From NCBI GenBank assembly GCA_016182785.1, contig JACPFU010000042.1, positions 1 through 64,000 on the forward strand: a DNA stretch of 64,000 nucleotides, in the 5' to 3' direction. The translations under genes were made by a program, and so were the position numbers. This DNA comes from Lysobacterales bacterium. GTDB lineage: Bacteria; Pseudomonadota; Gammaproteobacteria; Xanthomonadales; Ahniellaceae. The notes below the pieces were generated by a model. That model was given only the letters and a program-made list of their open reading frames with translations, was not told the DNA's origin and did no database searches. The stretch's first letter is position 1, and each line of letters opens with the position of its first letter. This document shows positions 16,456 through 25,484 of this stretch, one piece after another.

Positions 16456-17625
16456 ATGGCATCGCGAGACCGCGGCAATGTGTTCTTCCGACCGGAGCTG
16501 GCACGCTCGCTGGCCGACAAGATCTTGAACGTGGCCGTCGGCAGCGCTGCCGCGTCGGGCGTGTTTCTCGCCGCTCCGCGGCGAACCGGCAAGTCCACGT
16601 TCCTGCGCGAAGACTTGCGCCCGGCGCTCGAGAGCGCAGGCGCGTTGGTGCTCTACGTCGATCTGTGGGCCAATCCCGCGGCCAACCCGGGCGAGGTGAT
16701 CGTTGCTGCGGTACGCGCCGCGCTTGCCGACCGCGCCAGCGTGGTGCAGCGGCTGGCGAAGCGTGCGGGCCTGGGTCGTGTGACCGTGGGCGGCGCGCAG
16801 TTCGATCTGGATCGGGTCGGCCTCCGACGCGACGTCTCGCTCGCGGACGCGTTGGCTGCCCTTTCCGACGACACTGGCCAGATCATCGTCCTGATCATCG
16901 ATGAAGCACAGCACGCGATCACCACGCAGGAAGGCAGCGAGGCGCTGTTCGCATTGAAGGCGGCCCGCGACGAACTCAATGGTTCCGCTCACCATGGTTT
17001 GCGGCTGGTATGTACTGGCTCCAATCGCGAGAAGCTGGCGATGCTGCGCAACGGCAAGGACCAGGCGTTTTTCGGAGCGCCGATGGTCAGCTTTCCGCCA
17101 CTGGGCGCGGACTTCGTGAGCTGGTTCTGCGCGCACGTCGATCTTCCTTTCCGGCTGGACACGAACGAAGTGATGCATCTGTTCCAGCTGGCAGGACATC
17201 GCCCGGAAGTGATGTACGCGGCCGCTGACGTGTTTCGCTTCGACCTCTCGCCCGACCCGGTCGATGGAGCGTCCCGCTTTGCCGCCGAGGTGCGGGCACA
17301 GATCGAGGTGATGAATTCCGAGTTGATGAACGTGGTGCACAGTCTGACGCCGATACAGGCCGCGGTGCTGCGCGTGATGGCGGCAGCGGGCGCGGACTAT
17401 GCGCCGTTCGAGGCAAAGACCCTTGAGCAGTATCGGCGCGCCTTGCGGCTCGCTGGTGTGCCCGAATCCGACGTCCGAGCCGACGTGCCGGGCGTCCAGG
17501 CCGCGCTCACGGCGCTGCAGGAAAAGAAGCTGGTCTGGCGCGCCGCGCGCGGCATCTATTCGGTGGAAGAACCGGCGCTCGTGGAAGAAATGCAGAAGGC
17601 CGGGATGCTTGCCGGATTGAAATGA
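16456..17625 (+). CDS. AAA/STAND-like ATPase with C-terminal winged helix
   Basis: 389 residues. Walker A is APRRTGKST (about 40-48), Walker B is IIVLIIDEAQ (143-152, with catalytic Glu), and a sensor-1-like segment is LRLVCTGSN (about 182-190). The RRTGKSTFLRE form is common in archaeal-type/ORC-like single-gene ATPases. Residues about 280-375 (SLTPIQAAVLRVMAAAG to LVWRAARGIYSVEEP) resemble a winged helix, so DNA binding is likely. No toxin, nuclease or transposase partner is adjacent. The tandem operator directly upstream suggests autoregulation. Cellular role unknown; defence, plasmid-type or stress function are possible. Confidence 0.8.
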   Translation: MASRDRGNVFFRPELARSLADKILNVAVGSAAASGVFLAAPRRTGKSTFLREDLRPALESAGALVLYVDLWANPAANPGEVIVAAVRAALADRASVVQRLAKRAGLGRVTVGGAQFDLDRVGLRRDVSLADALAALSDDTGQIIVLIIDEAQHAITTQEGSEALFALKAARDELNGSAHHGLRLVCTGSNREKLAMLRNGKDQAFFGAPMVSFPPLGADFVSWFCAHVDLPFRLDTNEVMHLFQLAGHRPEVMYAAADVFRFDLSPDPVDGASRFAAEVRAQIEVMNSELMNVVHSLTPIQAAVLRVMAAAGADYAPFEAKTLEQYRRALRLAGVPESDVRADVPGVQAALTALQEKKLVWRAARGIYSVEEPALVEEMQKAGMLAGLK

Positions 17626-17665
17626 GTCGGTGGCGGTTCCCTGCGCAGGCGCGCAGGCGCTCGCC

Positions 17666-18067
17666 TCACGGCGGCAGCACTCCGCGCTCGCGTTCGATGC
17701 GGCGGTAGAGCCGGGTTTCGCGGCCCTTGCCGAGGTCGAGCATGTTGCCGAGCAGGACCAGGGCATCGGCTTCGGGATTGACTGCGATGCGCAGCGTTTG
17801 TCCCTGCAGCAACAGCGTGTCGCGCTCGCGGTAGGCGACGTGGCCGCGGCCGGCGACCAGCACGATCACGGTCAGGTCGCCGACATGCAAGTCGCGTCCC
17901 TGGCTCTGCACGATCAGGAACTCGGCGTCGTGCCATTCGACCTTGAGCTGTCGCGCCAGCAGCGACCGGTGCAGCCGCGGCAGGCTGGAGATCGCGCCGT
18001 AGACGAGCCCGTACAGGATCGCCCAGAACTTCAGGATCAGTGCGAGCAGGAGTTCCAGACCGAACAT
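17666..18067 (-). CDS. Hypothetical single-pass membrane protein
   Basis: 133 residues with one N-terminal hydrophobic helix (about 3-28: LELLLALILKFWAILYG) and a soluble C-terminal domain predicted mainly beta (WHDAEFLIVQSQGRDLHV, VIVLVAGRGHVAYRERDTLLL). I do not recognise the family. It lies 64 bases downstream of topA on the same strand and could be cotranscribed. It is convergent with the AAA ATPase gene. Confidence 0.6.
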   Translation of the reverse strand: MFGLELLLALILKFWAILYGLVYGAISSLPRLHRSLLARQLKVEWHDAEFLIVQSQGRDLHVGDLTVIVLVAGRGHVAYRERDTLLLQGQTLRIAVNPEADALVLLGNMLDLGKGRETRLYRRIERERGVLPP

Positions 18068-18131
18068 GGGCGGGCCGTGACCGAGATGGCTCGATCATAC
18101 GGCAGCGGCGGCATGCGCCGCCGCGCCCGGC

Positions 18132-20645
18132 TCAGGCCGACTTCTTCACCGCCAGCTTCTTGGCTGTCGCCTTCTTGGCTGGTGACTTCGCTGCCGCTTT
18201 CCTGGCCGCAGTCTTCTTGGCCGGCGCTTTCTTCACCGCCGCCTTCTTCGCCGCGGCCTTGATCGGCGTGGCGCCTTCGCTCGCGACCCGCTTCTTCGCA
18301 GCTTTCTTCGCCGGCGCCTTCTTCGCCGCGCGGCCGAAGCGCCCGGCCTTCTTCTTCACCGGCTTGCCGGCGGCGAGCAAGGCGACGCATTCCTCGCGCG
18401 TCAGCGACTTCGGGTCGCGATCCTTGGGGATCTTGCCGTTGCGCTCGCCGTCGCTGATGTAGGGGCCGTACTTGCCGTTCAACACTTCAATCGCGCCATC
18501 GTCGAAGCTCATGATGATGCGGTTGCGGATCTGTTCCTCCTTCTCCTCGATCAGCTGCAGCGCGCGCGGCAGTTCGATCGTGTAGGCATTGTCCGGCGCC
18601 TTGATCGACGCATAGGTGCTGCCGTGCTTCACGAACGGACCGAAGCGACCGACCGCGGCACTGACTTCCTTGCCGTCGGGCGCATGGCCGAGCATGCGCG
18701 GCAGCTTGAACAGCTCCAGCGCGTCCTCGAGCGTGATCGTATGCAGGCTCTGGCCGGCCTGCAGCGACGCGAACTTCGGCTTGTCCTCGTCGTCCTTGCT
18801 GCCGATCTGCGCAAACGGCCCGAAGCGGCCGAGGCGCACCGAGATCGGCTTGCCGGTCGCCGGGTCGTTGCCGAGCACGCGGTTCTGCTTGGCCTCGTCG
18901 AGCGAGACCGTTTCCATCTTGTCCGCAACCTGGGCCTTGAACGGCGTCCAGAACTTGCGCAGCAGCGGCACCCACTCCTCCTCGCCGCGCGAAACCGCGT
19001 CGAGTTCGTCTTCCATGCGCGCGGTGAACTCGTAGTCGACGTATTGCGCGAAGTGGTTGGACAGGAACTTCGCGACCACGCGGCCGACATCGGTCGGACG
19101 GAAGCGGCGGTTGTCGAGCATCACGTATTCGCGCCCGAGCAGGGTCTGGATGATGCTGGCATAGGTCGACGGGCGGCCGATGCCGTATTCCTCCAGCGCC
19201 TTCACCAGCGAGGCTTCCGAATAGCGCGGCGGCGGCTCGGTGAAGTGCTGGTCTGCAAGCACCTGGGTCAGTGCGATGACGTCGCCTTCTTTCATCAGCG
19301 GCAGGCGCCGACCTTCGTCGTCGTCCTCTTCCGTCTTCTGGTCGCGCCCTTCCTCGTACACGGCGAGAAAGCCCGGTTCGATCACGGTGGTGCCGGTGGC
19401 GCGGAACGCATGCTTGCTGCCCGCGGCGAGGTCGACGGAAACGGTTTCCATCAGCGCCGGCGCCATCTGGCAGGCGACGGTGCGCTTCCAGATCAGCTCA
19501 TACAGCTTGAGCTGGTCCGGGTTGAGGTACTTCGCGACCGACTCGGGCGTGCGCAGCGCCGAGGTCGGACGGATCGCCTCGTGCGCTTCCTGCGCGTTCT
19601 TCGACTTGGTCTTGTACAGGTTCGGCGCATCCGGCAGGGCCTTGGCGCCGTAGCGGCTCGCAATTACTTCGCGCAGCTCCGTGATCGCGTCGTTGGCCAG
19701 GTGCACGGCGTCGGTACGCATGTACGAGATCAGACCGACCAGGCCTTCGTCACCGATCTGCACGCCTTCGTACAGACCCTGGGCGAGGCGCATGGTGCGG
19801 CTGGTGCCGAAGCCGAGCTTGCGCGCCGCTTCCTGCTGCAGGGTCGAGGTGATGAACGGCGGCGACGGGCGACGCTGACGCTGCTTGCGGCTGACTTCGG
19901 CAACCTTGAGCACGCCGTTCGCGGCGCGCACCAGTTCGGCGCGCGCGGACTCGGCGGCGGCACCGTCGCGGAAGCTGAACTGCTCGACCTTGTGGCCGTC
20001 GTACTTCAGCAGGCGCGCATCGAAGGCTTGCGCCGGATGCGCACACTGCGCGGCGATGCTCCAGTATTCCTGCGCCTTGAACGCCTCGATCTCTTCCTCG
20101 CGCTCGACGATCAGGCGCAGCGCCGGTGACTGCACACGGCCTGCGGACAGGCCGGTCTGGACCTTGCGCCACAGCACCGGGCTGAGGTTGAAGCCGACCA
20201 GGTAGTCGAGCGCGCGCCTTGCCTGCTGGGCGTTGACCAGGTCGTGCTGCAGCTTGCGCGGATGCGCGACCGCCTCGTTGATTGCCTTCGGCGTGATCTC
20301 CGAGAACACCACACGGTGCAGCTTGCGGCCATCGAGCAGGCCGCGCTCGCGCAGGATCTCGCTGATGTGCCAGCTGATCGCCTCGCCCTCGCGATCCAAG
20401 TCGGTTGCGAGATAGAGCGCATCGGCAACCTTCGCGGCCTTGGCGATGGCGTCGACGTGCTTCTCGTTCTTGTCGATCAGTTCGTAGCGCATCGCGAAAT
20501 CGCGCTCGGGATCGACCGCGCCCTCGCGCGGCACCAGATCGCGGACATGGCCATAGGAGGCGAGGACGTGGAAGTCCTTGCCGAGGTATTTGTTGATCGT
20601 CTTGGCCTTGGCGGGCGATTCGACGATGAGCAGGTTCTTGGCCAT
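18132..20645 (-). CDS. topA: DNA topoisomerase I
   Basis: 837-residue type IA topoisomerase that relaxes negative supercoils. The TOPRIM domain opens NLLIVESPAKAKTINKYLG with the acidic triad near LATDLDREGEAISW. The catalytic Tyr lies in LISYMRTDAVHL. After the core come three short C-terminal repeats (RFGPFAQIGS, RFGPFVKHGS, KYGPYISDG) instead of Cys4 zinc fingers. The final 80 residues are a Lys/Ala tail of AAKKAPAKK-type units, resembling a histone-H1 tail, which should bind DNA or RNA polymerase electrostatically. The topA-smg-dprA order is typical of the group. Confidence 0.96.
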   Translation of the reverse strand: MAKNLLIVESPAKAKTINKYLGKDFHVLASYGHVRDLVPREGAVDPERDFAMRYELIDKNEKHVDAIAKAAKVADALYLATDLDREGEAISWHISEILRERGLLDGRKLHRVVFSEITPKAINEAVAHPRKLQHDLVNAQQARRALDYLVGFNLSPVLWRKVQTGLSAGRVQSPALRLIVEREEEIEAFKAQEYWSIAAQCAHPAQAFDARLLKYDGHKVEQFSFRDGAAAESARAELVRAANGVLKVAEVSRKQRQRRPSPPFITSTLQQEAARKLGFGTSRTMRLAQGLYEGVQIGDEGLVGLISYMRTDAVHLANDAITELREVIASRYGAKALPDAPNLYKTKSKNAQEAHEAIRPTSALRTPESVAKYLNPDQLKLYELIWKRTVACQMAPALMETVSVDLAAGSKHAFRATGTTVIEPGFLAVYEEGRDQKTEEDDDEGRRLPLMKEGDVIALTQVLADQHFTEPPPRYSEASLVKALEEYGIGRPSTYASIIQTLLGREYVMLDNRRFRPTDVGRVVAKFLSNHFAQYVDYEFTARMEDELDAVSRGEEEWVPLLRKFWTPFKAQVADKMETVSLDEAKQNRVLGNDPATGKPISVRLGRFGPFAQIGSKDDEDKPKFASLQAGQSLHTITLEDALELFKLPRMLGHAPDGKEVSAAVGRFGPFVKHGSTYASIKAPDNAYTIELPRALQLIEEKEEQIRNRIIMSFDDGAIEVLNGKYGPYISDGERNGKIPKDRDPKSLTREECVALLAAGKPVKKKAGRFGRAAKKAPAKKAAKKRVASEGATPIKAAAKKAAVKKAPAKKTAARKAAAKSPAKKATAKKLAVKKSA

Positions 20646-20812
20646 AGTCCTTCAGTGCCGTGGGAACGCCACGGCATCGTTGTTGGTTCGGGGTGGCGGG
20701 CACGTGAGGAACGGCTCGCTGGTGCGGCCTCGCCCTCACGCACGTACGCGCGCGTGCTTATTCCAGTGATTCACGGCCGGGATAGTGCTGTCAAGCCACA
20801 GCCGGCGAACGG

Positions 20813-21283
20813 TCAGTTGCGTGCCATGTGCGCGCCGAGCAGTTCCGACTCCATCCACGCATAGCCGGCCTCGCGCTCCGGCGTGTTGTACAGCACCAGC
20901 AGCACCACCCATTTCAGGTCATGCAGGTCGACCGGCGATTGCTCCAGCGCCAGCGCGCGCTCGATCACGCGCTCGCGCGCGTCGGCGTCGAGCACGCCGC
21001 GCTGTTCCAGCGCAAGCAGGAAGCCGCGGCACTCGGCATCGAGCACGTCCAGCTCTTCTGCGGCGTAGAGCCGCAACGGCTGCTGGCGCGCGAGGTCGGG
21101 GGCGGTGGTCTTCTCCTCCTGCAGTTCCGCGAGCCAGTCGAAGGCCTTGCCGATATGCAGCGCATCGAAGCCGGCGTCGATCAGCTCCGACTGCAGCGAG
21201 TCGCGGTCATGCACCGTGTCCGGCTCGCCGAGGAAGTAGTTGCGGAACAGGTAGACCAGCACCGACAGCACCGATTCCTTCAT
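20813..21283 (-). CDS. smg: Smg/DUF494 family protein
   Basis: 156 residues, the usual length for Smg. Conserved features are the N-terminal VLVYLFRNYFLGE, the acidic helix AFDWLAELQEEK, and the C-terminal LKWVVLLVLYNTPEREAGYAWME. The function is not established; the gene is conserved next to dprA and topA across beta- and gammaproteobacteria, as here. Confidence 0.93.
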   Translation of the reverse strand: MKESVLSVLVYLFRNYFLGEPDTVHDRDSLQSELIDAGFDALHIGKAFDWLAELQEEKTTAPDLARQQPLRLYAAEELDVLDAECRGFLLALEQRGVLDADARERVIERALALEQSPVDLHDLKWVVLLVLYNTPEREAGYAWMESELLGAHMARN

Positions 21284-21425
21284 CTTGCTCTCCTGCGGAT
21301 GGGCGGCGTGAACAAGCCCCGACCGGCGCGCGACACGCCGGATTCGGAGGGAGTTGGGGAGGACCGCGCGTCGTGCTGCGGGAGGGGTTCAGCCTTGGAA
21401 ATCCATGCGGATTCAACCAATGCAG

Positions 21426-22568
21426 TCACCGCGCCAGTCGTTGATAGCGGCCGCCGCCGAGATCGGCGACGTGCCCGTCGAGTTCGAGCGCCGTCAGCAT
21501 GGAAGAGATCGCGCCGGCGGTCAACCCGGTGGCGGCGACCAGACTGTCAAAATCGGTGGGCGCGAAACCGATCGCATCGAGCAGGCGCGCATGGCCGGCG
21601 TCGGAACTGGCGGCGGTGCTGGCCGGCGCGGGCTGCGCCGCGAGCCGCGCGCGCAGCGCCGCACCGAGTTCGTGCCCGATCGGCTGCAGTGCCTCGACCA
21701 GTTGCTCGGCCGCGGTGACGAGCGTGGCGCCGTTGCGGATCAACTCGTGGCAGCCGCGGGCGCGCGGGTCATGGATCGAACCCGGCACCGCAAACACCTC
21801 GCGCCCGCATTCGGCCGCGAGCCGGGCGGTGATCAGCGAGCCGGACTTGAGCGACGCCTCCACGACCAGCGTACCGAGTGCGAGCCCGGCGATGATGCGA
21901 TTGCGGCGCGGGAAGTGCTCGGGCAGCGGCGGTGTGCCGATCGGGAACTCGGACACCAGCGCGCCCTGCTGCACGATGCGCTGCGCGAGTTCGCGGTGGC
22001 GGTGCGGGTAGACGCGGTCGAGGCCGGTGCCGCACACCGCGATGGTGCTGCCGCCGGCATCCAGGCAGGCCGCATGCGCGGCACCGTCGATGCCCTCGGC
22101 CAGGCCGCTGCTCACGACGATGCCGAGCCGCGCGAAGTGCGCGGCGAAGTCGCGCGCGATGCCGAGTCCGGAGCGACTCGCATTGCGGCTTCCGACGATG
22201 GCGATCTGCGCGCGCCACAGCGCATTCAGGTCGCCCTCGACGAACAGCACGAGCGGCGCATTCTCGAGCCGGCGCAGCAGCGGCGGGTAGTCGGGATCGG
22301 CGAGCGTGAGCAGGTGGCGGTTGGGCGCGGCTTCGAGCCAGCCGAGGTCGGCGGCCACCGGCGCGCGGCCGGCGTGGGCCAATTCGCTGCATAGGGCTTC
22401 CGGCAACCCGCAGGCGCGCAGCATGGCGCGGTCCGCAGCGAGCGCCGCGCGCATGCTGCCGAAGCGCTCGTGCAACGCCGCCAGCCGCAGGTTGCCAAGC
22501 CCCGGCGTGCGGTGTGCGATCAGCCAGGCTTCGCGCTCGGCCAGGTCGACGGTGCAGTCATCGTTCAT
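21426..22568 (-). CDS. dprA: DNA processing protein DprA
   Basis: About 380 residues. DprA loads RecA on incoming single-stranded DNA during natural transformation. The Rossmann-like domain carries IAIVGSRNASRSGLGIARDF and VVSSGLAEGIDGAAH, then TIAVCGTGLDRVYPHRHREL and the PGSIHDPRARGCHELI motif. The C-terminal winged helix is present (FAPTDFDSLVAATGLTAGAI). The start is uncertain: the ATG of MNDDCTVDLAEREAWL is used, but an ATG 15 bases upstream (MHALAM) or a longer version is possible, and none has a good ribosome site. Confidence 0.93.
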   Translation of the reverse strand: MNDDCTVDLAEREAWLIAHRTPGLGNLRLAALHERFGSMRAALAADRAMLRACGLPEALCSELAHAGRAPVAADLGWLEAAPNRHLLTLADPDYPPLLRRLENAPLVLFVEGDLNALWRAQIAIVGSRNASRSGLGIARDFAAHFARLGIVVSSGLAEGIDGAAHAACLDAGGSTIAVCGTGLDRVYPHRHRELAQRIVQQGALVSEFPIGTPPLPEHFPRRNRIIAGLALGTLVVEASLKSGSLITARLAAECGREVFAVPGSIHDPRARGCHELIRNGATLVTAAEQLVEALQPIGHELGAALRARLAAQPAPASTAASSDAGHARLLDAIGFAPTDFDSLVAATGLTAGAISSMLTALELDGHVADLGGGRYQRLAR

Positions 22569-22648
22569 CGCCAGAGCGTGCATCACCGCCGCCGACCCGT
22601 GCATCCGCGGCGCTCGCAAACTTGACCGGGAAATTTCGCAGAAACGAA

Positions 22649-22677
22649 AAAGGGCGCGACCGTGGGTCGCGCCCTTT
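22649..22677 (-). terminator. Rho-independent terminator after the LysM gene
   Basis: A perfect 13-bp stem (AAAGGGCGCGACC/GGTCGCGCCCTTT) with a three-base loop. On the minus strand it is followed by a T-rich run (CTTTTTCGTTTCT). It lies between the LysM gene end and dprA, so the two are not expected to share a transcript by default. Confidence 0.85.
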
Positions 22678-22697
22678 GGGGGGAACGGTGGTGCGAC

Positions 22698-23900
22698 TCA
22701 GAGCGACTGCGGTTCGCGCGCGAGATCGTTGACGAATACCGGGCGGGTGCCGTCCATGATCAGGCCGTAGCTGATCTTCTCGAAGGTGCGGAAGATCATC
22801 ACGTGACCGGCGAATTCCTCCGGCAGGGTGACGTATTTCTTCTTGGTCTGGAACGCGCTGCGGATGTCGCCGCTCGGGTGCTTGACGGTGTCGCGCACGC
22901 GCTCGCCCTGGTTCATCAGCGCGAACACCTGGCCATTGCCGACGCCGTCGCGGGCGCCGCGCGAGAGCGCGACCACGCGCGCCGGGCCGGTCGCCGAGAA
23001 GCCGTCGGAGACCGCGAGCACGCGCATGTTCTCGGGCACCGATTCGGGCGCATGTTGCGAATACGAAGGGTCGTAGGGCGAGTCGTCGACCGGAAGGATC
23101 AGGTCGCCGGCGCGCGCTTCCATGTCGCCGTCGCGGATTTCGAGCGTGGCCGGGTCGCCCTCGGCGATGACACGCGCACGCGCCACCTGCACCACCTCGT
23201 GGCCGAGGATCTCGGAGCGCCGCTCGCGGAAGTAGCGGCCGATGTGGTCGGTCCAGATGCTGGCCAGGGTGAAGCCCTGGCTCGGGTTCCAGTCGCGCGA
23301 CTGCGCTTCGCGCGGCTTGTGCTGCCACGGCCAGCCCTTCTGCACTTCGGTGTAGACGAAGCTCGGGCGGACGATGTCGACTTCGGTGCCCGGTCGCGCG
23401 TCGAGGCCGCGCACGTAGACCAGTCCGAGTTCGGTGGTACGCAGGCGGGTTTCCTCGTTGCCGACGACATAGGGCAGCGCGTCGGCATCGGCTTCGCTCA
23501 GCACGCGCGTGTGCTCGAGGAAGGCCTTGAGTTCATCCAGCGGGATCGGCCCGACGGCGCGCTTGCCGCCCATGTCGCGCACGCGCGGCGACAGCTTCTC
23601 GTTGCTCGGGCGCTGCCCGGCGAGGCCGCGGGTCAGCATCGGCTTGCCATCGATGTAGACCAGGCTGATCACGTCACCGGGGTAGATCAGGTGCGGATTC
23701 TTGATCTGGTCGTTGGCCTGCCAGATCTCCGGCCACTGCCAAGGGTTGTTGAGGAAGCGACCGGCGATTGCCCACAAGGTGTCGCCTTCGACGACGGTGT
23801 AGGAATCGGGATGGTCGGGTCGCAGGTCATCCGCATCGAGCGCGAAAGCGGATGCGCTGAACAGGATTCCGGCCAACACTGCAAGCGATCTTTTAAGCAT
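22698..23900 (-). CDS. Exported LysM peptidoglycan-binding protein
   Basis: 400 residues with a signal peptide (MLKRSLAVLAGILFSASAFA). One LysM domain directly follows (SYTVVEGDTLWAIAGRFL to PHLIYPGDVISLVYIDG, about 33-85). The remaining 300 residues are a beta-rich domain conserved in this family (ASIWTDHIGRYFRERRSEI, VVALSRGARDGVGNGQVFAL, FEKISYGLIMDGTRPV). The family sits between dprA and def throughout Xanthomonadales and related groups; its role is probably in the cell wall but is undefined. The start diverges from def with 130 bases between. Confidence 0.9.
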   Translation of the reverse strand: MLKRSLAVLAGILFSASAFALDADDLRPDHPDSYTVVEGDTLWAIAGRFLNNPWQWPEIWQANDQIKNPHLIYPGDVISLVYIDGKPMLTRGLAGQRPSNEKLSPRVRDMGGKRAVGPIPLDELKAFLEHTRVLSEADADALPYVVGNEETRLRTTELGLVYVRGLDARPGTEVDIVRPSFVYTEVQKGWPWQHKPREAQSRDWNPSQGFTLASIWTDHIGRYFRERRSEILGHEVVQVARARVIAEGDPATLEIRDGDMEARAGDLILPVDDSPYDPSYSQHAPESVPENMRVLAVSDGFSATGPARVVALSRGARDGVGNGQVFALMNQGERVRDTVKHPSGDIRSAFQTKKKYVTLPEEFAGHVMIFRTFEKISYGLIMDGTRPVFVNDLAREPQSL

Positions 23901-24030
23901 GGCGGCTAAGCCTCTGATTTGGCGAGGACTGGGCCGAGTGTAACCCAATTCCATCCGCGATAAAATGCGCCCCCCATCACGCCGCTTGATCGAGGCACTC
24001 CCGCCTCCATTCCGTGGGCAGGAGAACGCG

Positions 24031-24561
24031 ATGAGCATCTTGAACATCCTTGAATTCCCGGACCCGCGCCTGCGCACGCTTGCCACGCCGGTCGAGAGCA
24101 TCGACGCGGCACTGCAGGCGCTGATCGACGACATGCTGGAAACCATGTACGCCGCGCCCGGCATCGGCCTGGCAGCGACCCAGGTCGACGTGCACAAGCA
24201 GTTGATCGTGATCGATGTCTCCGAGAGCAAGGACCAGCCGATCGTGCTGATCAACCCGAAGATCACGCGCCGCGACGGCGAGCAGGTGTACCAGGAAGGC
24301 TGCCTCTCGGTGCCGGGCATCTACGCCGATGTCACGCGCGCGAACTCGGTCCGGGTCGAGGCGCTGGATCGCACCGGGGCGCCGCTCGCGATCGAAAGCG
24401 ATGGCCTGCTCGCGGTCTGCATCCAGCACGAGCTCGACCACCTCGCCGGCAAGGTGTTCGTCGACTACCTGTCGTCGCTGAAGCGCGACATGGTGCGCAA
24501 GAAGCTGGCCAAGCAGGCGCGCGAAAAGCGCGGTGCCGGTGACCGTGAGCACTCGCTCTGA
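24031..24561 (+). CDS. def: Peptide deformylase
   Basis: 176-residue metal-dependent deformylase that removes the formyl group from nascent proteins. All three motifs are visible: [11 protein letters not shown] (motif 1), EGCLSVPG (motif 2, metal-binding Cys) and [12 protein letters not shown] (motif 3, HExxH). GGAGAACGCG precedes the ATG. The stop overlaps the fmt start (TGATG), so def and fmt are translationally coupled, matching their linked roles. Confidence 0.97.
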   Translation: MSILNILEFPDPRLRTLATPVESIDAALQALIDDMLETMYAAPGIGLAATQVDVHKQLIVIDVSESKDQPIVLINPKITRRDGEQVYQEGCLSVPGIYADVTRANSVRVEALDRTGAPLAIESDGLLAVCIQHELDHLAGKVFVDYLSSLKRDMVRKKLAKQAREKRGAGDREHSL

Positions 24562-25484
24562 TGCGCATCGTCTTTGCCGGCACGCCGGAGTTCGCGCTGC
24601 CCTGCCTCGACGCGGTGCTCGCGAGCGGCGAGGAAGTGGTCGCGGTCTACACCCAGCCGGACCGCCCGGCCGGGCGCGGCCGCGCGCTCTGCGCAAGCCC
24701 GGTGAAGCAGCGTGCGCTTGCCGCCGGCGTGGCGGTGGAGCAGCCGGAGAACTTCCGATCAGTGGCGAGTCGCCAGCGCCTCGCGGATTACCGTCCGGAG
24801 CTGATGATCGTGGTCGCCTACGGACTGATCCTGTCGCCGAAGGTGCTCGCAATACCGAGGCTTGGCTGCTGGAACGTGCATGCCTCGCTGTTGCCGCGCT
24901 GGCGCGGTGCGGCACCGATCCAGCGCGCGATCGCCGCCGGCGATGCGCAGACCGGCGTCTGCCTGATGCAGATGGAGCAAGGCCTCGATACCGGCCCGGT
25001 GCTGCTGCGACGCAGCCTGCCGATCGCGGGCGATGAGACCGGTGGCAGCCTGCACGACAAGCTGGCCGCGCTCGGTGCGGAACTGGTTGCCGAGGGGCTG
25101 CGCCGGCTTGCAGCCGGGACGCTGCCGGCGCCCGAGGCGCAGTCTCAGGAGGGTGTCGAATACGCGCACAAGCTCGACAAGCGCGAAGCGTTGCTCGATC
25201 TCGAACAGCCGGCGCGCGAACTCGAACGCCGGGTGCGCGCGTTCACGCCGTGGCCGGTCGCCGAACTCGTGCTCGCAGGCGAGCGCCTGCGCGTGCATGC
25301 GGCGCAGGCGCTGGCCGCAGACAGCCACCACCTGCCCGGAGAAATCGTGCATGCCGGGCGCGACGGCATCGACGTCGCGACCGGCGCCGGCCTGTTGCGG
25401 CTGACGCGCGTGCAGCGCGACGGTGGGCGTCCGCTCGCCGCCCACGAATACCTGAACGCGCGCAGCGACCTGCGCCGCCGATGA
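24561..25484 (+). CDS. fmt: Methionyl-tRNA formyltransferase
   Basis: 307 residues. It formylates initiator Met-tRNA using 10-formyl-tetrahydrofolate. The start [20 protein letters not shown] is canonical; the catalytic triad residues lie in the segments around [20 protein letters not shown] and [20 protein letters not shown]. The C-terminal OB-like domain starts near residue 205. The stop overlaps rsmB (ATGA). Confidence 0.97.
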   Translation: MRIVFAGTPEFALPCLDAVLASGEEVVAVYTQPDRPAGRGRALCASPVKQRALAAGVAVEQPENFRSVASRQRLADYRPELMIVVAYGLILSPKVLAIPRLGCWNVHASLLPRWRGAAPIQRAIAAGDAQTGVCLMQMEQGLDTGPVLLRRSLPIAGDETGGSLHDKLAALGAELVAEGLRRLAAGTLPAPEAQSQEGVEYAHKLDKREALLDLEQPARELERRVRAFTPWPVAELVLAGERLRVHAAQALAADSHHLPGEIVHAGRDGIDVATGAGLLRLTRVQRDGGRPLAAHEYLNARSDLRRR

